Shown: piece after piece, positions 53,101 through 62,100 of the stretch
How positions within the stretch are numbered: the stretch's first letter is position 1
How the letters are laid out: the number at the start of each line of letters is the position of its first letter
NCBI GenBank assembly: GCA_003586115.2
Contig: QVOM02000053.1
Location: forward strand, 7,615,035 to 7,679,034
Length of the DNA stretch: 64,000 nucleotides
DNA from: Salvator merianae
Taxonomy: Eukaryota > Chordata > Lepidosauria > Squamata > Teiidae
Direction: 5' to 3'
Translations under genes and position numbers: made by a program
The notes under the pieces: model-generated
Told to the model about the DNA's origin: nothing
The model's database searches: none
What the model saw: only the letters and a program-made list of their open reading frames with translations

Positions 53101-56100
53101 GGGTGGGTCACTTGGCCACAGAAGAAGAAATTTATAGAAATGGTTCCACCTTCTAAAGTTGGCTCTGAAGAAACTGAGGGTGCATTCATACACAGTAAAA
53201 GAAAGCACCTCTGACATGGCTTAGGGATGGCTTGCAGGTTGGACCATTCATGTACCAACCTGCCTCTCTTTCTTCTCATGAACATTCTAGACCAGAGATG
53301 GATCAGAACACAAGAGCCACATGCTACTGTCTCCGAGATGCTTTTGAGGACCTTTTTGCTATGATGTGGACACAGCTTGGGCCGCAGAGATTGCAAGAGT
53401 AGTTCCAGTGCACATTACTTACACAGTCATCATCCTGAGTGAGCTGAACAAGCCGGTGTAAAGCATCAGCCATAGTCTCCCTAGAGAAAAGGAGCAGAAA
53501 GACCAGTAATCTAGTTTCACATAGCAGCTGACTGAGCTCCACCTTGCTATCTCTTACTGCTTCACATGGAACACTTCACAAAGGAACTAACTGCTGCACA
53601 ATTCAACTTCTAGATTGCTGCCCAGGAAAAGTTAATCATGGGTGAATAATATTCGAATCTTGCATGATCTGTTTTAGTCATTTATTTGTTTCTGGGCCTA
53701 ATAAAGACTCTGGTTGGGAGCTCGGCATCTTAAAGAGCTCAAGATGTTGCTAATTCAAGGGTGTCCTTTATCTGATGGAGCTTTTGCTCCTGACTTGAGG
53801 TCTATGATTGAATGGAACTTGACAGAATGGCACTTGTATGTGTAGAATGTCTATCTCCAAAAAGTCTATCCTTGAGCATTTAGATGTTTCGAACTCCAGC
53901 AGACGAAGCTGACCACGTCTGGAGGATGATAGTTTTCTCATCTGTGCTATTAAATTTAAATGGCAAGTTATTGAGGGTTTCTTTTTTGACATGAAGAAGT
54001 AGACCAGATGGAAAAAAAAATAAGCCAAAACATAAGATTGATAGCCACCCAGCTCTGTCTCCTTTGGACAATAATCCAGGACCTACTTGGATTTGATGTT
54101 GAAGTTCTTCCCAAGAGCAACATGCCGGATGGATCTGCTTCTGCTAATGGCCAATACCAGTGTCACCATGTCAGAGTCAAAGCCTGCAGAAAAAAGTAGT
54201 TGATAAAACAATATCAATAGGTACAGTTAAGGTCATGGAGATAGAGGCGTGGGAGCAGAGGTCTCAAGGTGTCCAAGTATTTTTGTTTTTGTTTTTGCTC
54301 GTGTTCTTACTCTTAATGTATTGTTGGTAAAAGTTAAAAAAAAAAATACGGCCATACCTCTGGGATAGACTAGTCCACAGTCCGGAGACTACCACTGAAA
54401 AGGTCCTATCTGTCTGAGCTATATCAGGAGCCATTATTGTATATCTTAAGGGCTTTGGTTGACCTGATTTCTGCCTAGGCCTTTGATCTGTAAAGCAACT
54501 CTCCATTTTCAGACATTTTAGTTTGTTTCATTTTTTGAAAGGTGTTTTAATTGTTTGATTTATTGTCTTTCAATTGATTTTTCATGGTTTTAATTTGTTT
54601 TTGTCTTGTCACCTACCCAGGGATTACTTGGTGAAGGGCAGGTTATAAATCTAAATAATAAATTTAGAAGACAAAATTATCCATAGACCTACCATTGTCA
54701 GACAAATTCAAGTCACTGATTGAGCCGGCATCTGAAATCAGGTCCTGGATCACCTGGGCACCTGTCGACCTCAGCTTTAAAATGAAAGCAACAGATGGAT
54801 TTTTAAATATTCAGACACAGAGAGACAGAGGGAGAGAGTTATATACAAGGGTAGCTGTTCTGGATGAGACCGAAGTCCCATCTCATTCAGTGTTTTGTTT
54901 TCCACGATGACCAGTAGCAGAACTTAAGACAATAGGCTTTCCTGTTATTGTAACACATAAGGTTTAGTCTCACTTGTGGAGAACCAGTGGACTCTCTAGT
55001 TGCCTGTTGCAGACATTTCATTGACTGATGTTGCATCTGATTCCGAAAATGCCAAAGTTCTAGGCAATTGGTATGGTCCATGCTGACCTGGCATAATTGG
55101 AACTGCAGTTCAAAAGAGCATAGTAGGTTCTGAAGGCTGGAATAGCTTTGACAGCTATTGAGAGTAGCAACTACTGATAGACTGAAGTATCTGAAAGACT
55201 GTCACAGTGAAGAGGGATTGGCCATATTCTCACTTACACAAGAAGGAAGGACTAGAAACAATGGGATGGAGCTTCAAGGGAGTAGATACAGATTAGATAT
55301 TAGTAAAAACTTTCTAACGCTAAGGGCAATCAGTCAATGGAATGGGCTCTTTTCCCAGGACACCGACTTCATTTCCTTGACCATTTGCATTATTTCGCCT
55401 CAAGCCCCTTCTAATTTGTTTGAATTCAACTTTAAAGTAAGGTCCTCAGAACACAGGACTGCAGGCAGGATCTAACCAGTGCTGAAAAGAATGAAACAGT
55501 TACCCTGTTATACGAAGATGATTATTCTTTTAAAGAGCTGAGAATTATCTTTGCTTTTTTTGCAGTCATATCACACTGTTGACTCTCCTTTTTTTTTGCC
55601 TTTTTCTGCTCTTAAGCCCTCTCTGACAGCATATATCAGACTCAGGGGAATCTCTTCTTACCTCACAGCTACTGATGTCCAACCAAAGATTGCTCAGTTG
55701 GGTGTTATATGCTAAACCTTGCAGTACAGCTCTGTAACAAACAGGAAACAAAGTACAAAATCAGCGCTAATTATCAAATGTTATTAATGCACTCCGGATC
55801 TGTGATTCTCCCCAGAAACTGACCCCTTTCTTTTCCCTCTGAATGCTCATCAGTTTGTTCCCTTTGATCAAAACAAACAAATTTTGCATTGCAAAGCACT
55901 GACTAAATCTAGAGATGGGAGAGAAATCTTTTTTGTTCACTTTTTAATAAGCATAAATTTATACTTTCTGTGAACGAAAATGAAATTTATCCTGAAAAAT
56001 TCACATCTCATGTTTTTTTAACAGAGGTTTGAATAAAAAAGGCAGTAAAAGTTAGACTTCTGGTATAAATTGTTTTTTTGGCTATTTCTATAGGGATTTT

Positions 56101-59100
56101 TTTGTTTTAATTTTGAATATATTACTATGGTATACTGCTTTTTGCTCTGTAGGAAGTTAAGCATGGAATATTAATGTAATAATTAAATATACTGGGTAAA
56201 TGGTATATAAAATGTACATGAAAATGTGTGTTAAAAACTATTGCAGGAATGGGATGGACTGAAATTTAAGACTGGATAAATGAGAAATTCAAATGGAATG
56301 ATTTCTCTAATCCTGGGGAGTGGCTATAGCTCAGTGGCAGAACAAACTGTCGGGAGAACAGAGGGTTGATAGTTGGATCCCCAGCCTCTCCTTGGAAGTA
56401 GGTAATGGCAAACCACTTCTGTATCTCTGCCAGCAAGACTGCATAGAGATGCCCACAAAATCTGGGAGTGTCTGTATCTCAGTAGCAGATCAAACTGCCT
56501 GGAAAACAAGGGGTTGCCAGGTCAATCCCCAGCCTCTCCCCAGCAGTGGGCAATGGCAAATTATAGCTATATCTCTGCCAAGAAAACTGCACAGAGGAGC
56601 CCATGGAGGTACCCATGCAGTCACCCAGGAGTCAGTCATGATTCAGTGATACCCAACACCAGCAGGCAGCCCAACATTCTAGGAGACACACTTGGTAAGT
56701 GTGAAACACTTGGTGATTCCATGCATCCTTGACAAGGAGACAGAAGTGGTTTGCCACTGGGGAGAGGTGCTGGATTTTGAACCTAGGGCTATCTAATGCT
56801 CTACTACTAAGTTACAACCTTCCCACTACCCCTTGCTTGTTGCTACGCTTCTAAGCAAGGACAACTCACACAGATCTCTCCAACTTCATGAATTGGTCTA
56901 AAGCCTTTTCAGGGCCATTGAAAGTATTTTCCATCCCCACAGAAGGAGGCAGGAAATCCCATTACTCCATTTCGGCATTACTGGCTGTGCTTGAATCATG
57001 TATCTTCCCACTAGATTTTCAAACCATGGTTTACTGTGCCATACAAGTACATCCATTAACCTTTTTGTAAATGCTGTGTGTTTCTCTTCACAGGAACCCT
57101 TGATATAGATCACTTACTTCAAAATAGACTCCTGAGGCTGAGAGACCAATGAATTCCAATAAGACCACAGCAGTCTAGAGTTTGTGTATGAAACCAGATC
57201 ACAACCAATATTATTTCTCCTACCACATGATATAATCAAAAATTCTGCATCCATTCTTCACCTCAAAGCCTCTGGTGGAAGCCTGATGCCAGATAGTGAA
57301 ACATACTGCAGAGCAGAGACCTTGCTGAAGAATTTGCTGATTGCAAGAGGAATATCTCTGTTTTTTCTGGAAGGAAAGGAAGGTTCTTAAGCGCTGCGGA
57401 CTTACATTAGCACCACCAAACCCAGTAACTGTGAACAGGTAAGACCTCTTAATCAAAGAAGCTCCTGACTGTGGATCCTAGCCTGAACCAGAAACAGGGA
57501 AGGAGAGGAAAGAGAAAGAGGAGAGAGAAATTATGTTCCATTCTCTCTTTCCCTTCACCTTTCGGCCAGTTAAACAGAAACTGACTAAAAGAGGAGATCC
57601 TGGTGAGGTGAGGTGGTCCATGTTGCAATCCTGCTCCCGGAAAAGCTAAGGATGTGGGACAAAGTTGCCATGGAGATGAGAATGAGATGCAGACTGCGCC
57701 AACTCCTCTGGACAGGCATTCCTTCCACATGAAATGGTGCAGAATCCATGCAACCCTGCTCCTCCTTTCCCCCCGCAAAAGAAGCAGGATTTGGACACCC
57801 CCAGGCAGAGGCCCCTGGGCATCCCTACAGGAAGGCATCCAAAACTGGGGGTGAACAATCTGTGAACCAGGGCTTGACCTCTCAAGCTGCATCCAGACAT
57901 TGCTTACTTAGTCTACTATTTTTTGATGTCCCAGAATAAAGCATGCATATTCCAGAACATGCATGCTGTATTCTGGAATATCCAAAAATAGCAGAATCAG
58001 TAAGTGATATCTGGATGCAGCAGCCTCGGTTGTTATCCTGCATATTAACTGGCCTCTGGAATTCTGCTCCTAGTCTAGTGACTCATGAACATCTCCTTTT
58101 TCCAGCAGTGACAGTAGGTATTTGCTGGACAGCTTGACTGGAATTTGGTAGGCCCTTTCTTCTGACCATGAGAGGGAACTCTGCTCTAAAGCATCTCTCC
58201 CAAGGCAGAGCCTTGAGTTGGATACACAAAATCTTGGCAGAAATGTGTTACAGTATTAGGACCAAAATTACAAGCATGTGCATGATTAACACTGCACACA
58301 AGATAAGACTCATCTAGTATTTGCTGAACAGCTAAACAGATTAATCGGATTAGCCAATCAGAAAATGTGACCCTTAAAAGGTTATTACTCCAAATTATGC
58401 CGGAGGTTAGCTTGGGGCTGACTGGCATTCAGACCCCTTATTCTCCACCCCATCCTGAAGTATGGGGCAGAGGAGATAATGAGATCTGTTGGAAGGTAGG
58501 TGTGTGTAAATTGGGTGGAAAATTCAGTGTCAGCTCCATTTCAGCTAGGCTTTAAGGGATCCGTGCTTATCTGGTTTTCCCTTGCATGGATTTCTTTGCA
58601 CATATATTACTGTACTTGTTTTTGAAATGAGATGCATGAATGTGGACTGATGCATTTCTGCACATTTCACCCATTATTGATATGTAGTGTGCAATCCATT
58701 AATACATATTTGTTTGTATAGAAGTAGAAAAAACAAAGTTCAACTCAGAAATGGAAATGGTAGTGGTCTGAAACCATTAAAAGTCTGTGCCATCCAGACA
58801 GCAAGAGGAAATTGTGGGGTCTAATTAGCTCTTGCAGTCACCTCTTGCTGCCCCTGCCACACAGCAAGAGGCAATCCCGGGAAAACCTTGTCTGCCAGCA
58901 ATTTGTGTAATCACTGCTCTTGCAAAATACCTGGATGTTAGCAAGCACCCACCCCCTTTCCCCTCCCCTTTCTTTTATTCCCCTGCTTACAAACATCCTG
59001 GTATTTTGCAAGAGCAACAATTACGTGAACAGCTGGCAGACAGAGGTAAGCAGGCGATATAAGGAGAAATCTGCCATCATTGCTGGATTTCCCATATCAT

Positions 59101-62100
59101 CACTATTTTGGGATACTGCCTCCATATTCTGGCACTATTTTGGGACTGCCAGGCGTCTATCTCTGCACAGCTTTCGGCCGTAAGTAACCTGGCAGAAGAA
59201 GGCAAGGAAAGCACTCCAAGTCCTTACTTGTGAGAATAAACATTCTTTGAGAGGTTCAGATGGATGAGATTCTCACAGCATCCAGCTGCTAAGGCACCAA
59301 AAAGCTGTAAATGGGCAAGAAAACAAATAAGAATATTGTATTTGGAAAGCCCTGCAGTGAGGTTCCAGGGGGTGTGAGCTTCCCCATGGAAGCTTTATTT
59401 TCATGTTTTGAAGCAACCGCGTTGGATAATAATTAATTTTGAAGCACAATTCCAGGTGTTGCTTATTGAATTTAAGGCCTTAAATGGCTTTGGTTCAGAA
59501 TACTTCAAAGTGGCGCAGGCACTCTACAGATCCCAAGCTATTGCAGTGTTTTGTGAGAGGACAGTGTTTGGGAGTTGAGCAAATTTTGGCAGGAACCATA
59601 TTAGCTGTTCCTGCCTCCTCTCATGTCAATTGGCCTGCTCCCTGGTATTAGAAGAAAAGGCATTAAAGAAAACACTTCCTTAGCAGCAGTGACCTGGTTA
59701 AAAAGTATCTTTTCCAAGCAATCTCCTCCCAAATAATTCATTTCTGCAGGTTGTTTCCTCTAACACATACAATTCGTAAACATCACTTCCCCTATTTGTT
59801 ACATCTTTTGGTGGAGTGCTGTAGCCTTTCATTGCAGAAAACCTCAGCTCTTTCCCTGCAGACAACAAGGCTTTGCAGATATTCCACAACCAAAGACTGA
59901 CAAGTTTTAGATAATGGGTTAGAGCAGGCCTTCTGCTTGGGATAAGGTGGAAATTCATTTGGTTTTAATTAGCATCTCCCAAACCAAGGCGTGAATCGAA
60001 ATATGGCCATCGTTCAAAATTCGCAGTGCTCCAAGTAAGTTTTCCAATTCACACCACAAGAAGTCATCACTCTGTCTTAGAGCACAAATGTTGAAAGCCC
60101 CAGATGCTGGAGTACATGGACTAGGGAACAGACAGATGGCTGAAGAGAACTTCGCAAGATCACACAGATTCCAGAAGACTTGCCTTCACAGCAGCACATT
60201 AGCTTTTATTGATAAAAGATCGTGTAGAAAGTATTACCAGAAGGCACGTATAGTCCTCAACACTTTTTCCACCCAAGATCCCACCGTACATCAAACACCC
60301 AAGTTAACTCCCCATTTTCTCTCTGTTACATGCTTATCTCCACAGCAGTGGAAAAGAAGAATCAATAAAATATGGAAGCAAGCATGGGCTGGTATTACAG
60401 AGCTTCAAAGATGGCCGCCCAGTGGCCAAGCTGACAGAGCATTGGCTCTTTTAAAATTTCATTTGGTAACATTGTGCCTGCACTGTCTGTTCCTAGTAAT
60501 CTGAGGTCTTCAGTTCCTGGAGAGCGGTGGTGAGCATGGAACAATGCAACCTACATTTTAAAGAAATGTAATATTGCAACAATACAGAAACAGAGATTGC
60601 GAGAATACAATCTGAAATGCAACAAACAGGAAAATAACAACAAAGAAATGCTATTTACAATATAACAAAACAAAACCAAGTCTTGTACCTGCAAATATTA
60701 GGAGTAAAGGTACCAAAGAAGTACTGGGTTGAACGACTTAAAAAATATCATACATAGTAACACTAAGTTATGCAATAGACAAGATACTCTGCAAAAATTC
60801 TTTTGCAAGCGAGCTAGTATTATTGAAAAATGGAGTCCAGCAAGGAAAATTTTGGCTTGTAACCTTGCATTATTTTGATTTGATAGGGGATGAATTCCAT
60901 AATATCCAGATCCCAAGCAAGCACAGAGCAACATAGGTGCTTACCACATCTAAAGCGCAGTCTGTCCCAGCGAGATCAAGGTGACGCAAAGCATTTGGCT
61001 GACTGAGGAAAGACAACAAGGCCTGAAAGAGAGGGAATCTATTGAGAGGGAAATATGCAATAAATCTAATAAGGTAAGAATAACCAGATCTGCAGCAAGG
61101 ACTGGATTTTGTGTGGGGCTGTCCTTGAAAAGCACCAGGAAGTAGGAAAAGGTTTCAAAGGTTGCTGCTACATTGTTTTGGGTCCAGATGGGACATAGGA
61201 CTCCAGTTCTGTTCTGACCTTCATAGGCTGCCCATTTCTTTCTGAACTCGATTGAAGATACTGGTCCGCTTTCAGACTGAGGGCCCAGTCACACCTAAGT
61301 TTTAATCCAGCTTCAGTCCACCTTCAGAGTGAGACAACACATCGGCAAAGTGACAAATCATTTTCTTTCCGTATTATCTAACCCAAAGGTGGACTTTCTG
61401 AGTTAGATAATGCTGAAAGGAAACATCTTATTACGAAAGTGGAGTGAAGATGGATTAAAACTTAGGTGCAACCGGGCCCTTTGTGCCTGACTCCAAGAAG
61501 CAGGGAGTGTTAAGCCTCCTAATACTCACAGTTGCACTTTCGGTGGCCAGGCTTCCTGGATTTCCAGAGAGGTCCAAGTGGCACAGGGAGGTTCTGAATA
61601 ATTCATTGGAGACTAGAGACAGGCAAAGAGCAATCATTCCTGGTAGGAAAGAGCAGTCACAATCAGTAAGAAGTAGGGATGTGCAGAAACTAAAATCGCT
61701 TTATTGATTCACCACGGAACCGAACACCTGTTTGTTTCGTTCGACAGTGGACGAGCTAGTCGAAGAGACAGTTATTTGCATTCATTCTGAACTTTTTCAA
61801 AAAATAAAAATAGCATTTTTTTTCCATTGAAAAAAGCCCTTTTCTAGGGCAAAAACACAACAGACACGAACTGTTCGATCGAATTGTTGATGTTTGTCAG
61901 AAGGAGATTGGTTTGGTTTGAACGAATTTCCAGATATTCAGGCAACTGCATATGTACCAGGAGTCTCCTTCCTAACGCCCCCGCCTGGGGTTCCCTTAGC
62001 CTACACCAGTGGGCAGAAGGGAGGCTCCTAGTACTGGTCCAAGATAGCAGCTAGTGAGGAATCACCCTTAATCTCACTACATCTACCTGAAGAATCCCAG

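Noticed and set aside
57110..57173. A possible CARMIL2 exon with acceptor caaactctag and donor GTAAGT
   Set aside because: It fits phase, but codes sequence unlike the leucine-rich repeat; the exon at 57262-57366 fits phase and matches the family.
57395..57440. Short splice-like segment, acceptor ttcacag and donor GTAAGT, on the minus strand
   Set aside because: No similarity, and the neighbouring exons join in phase without it.
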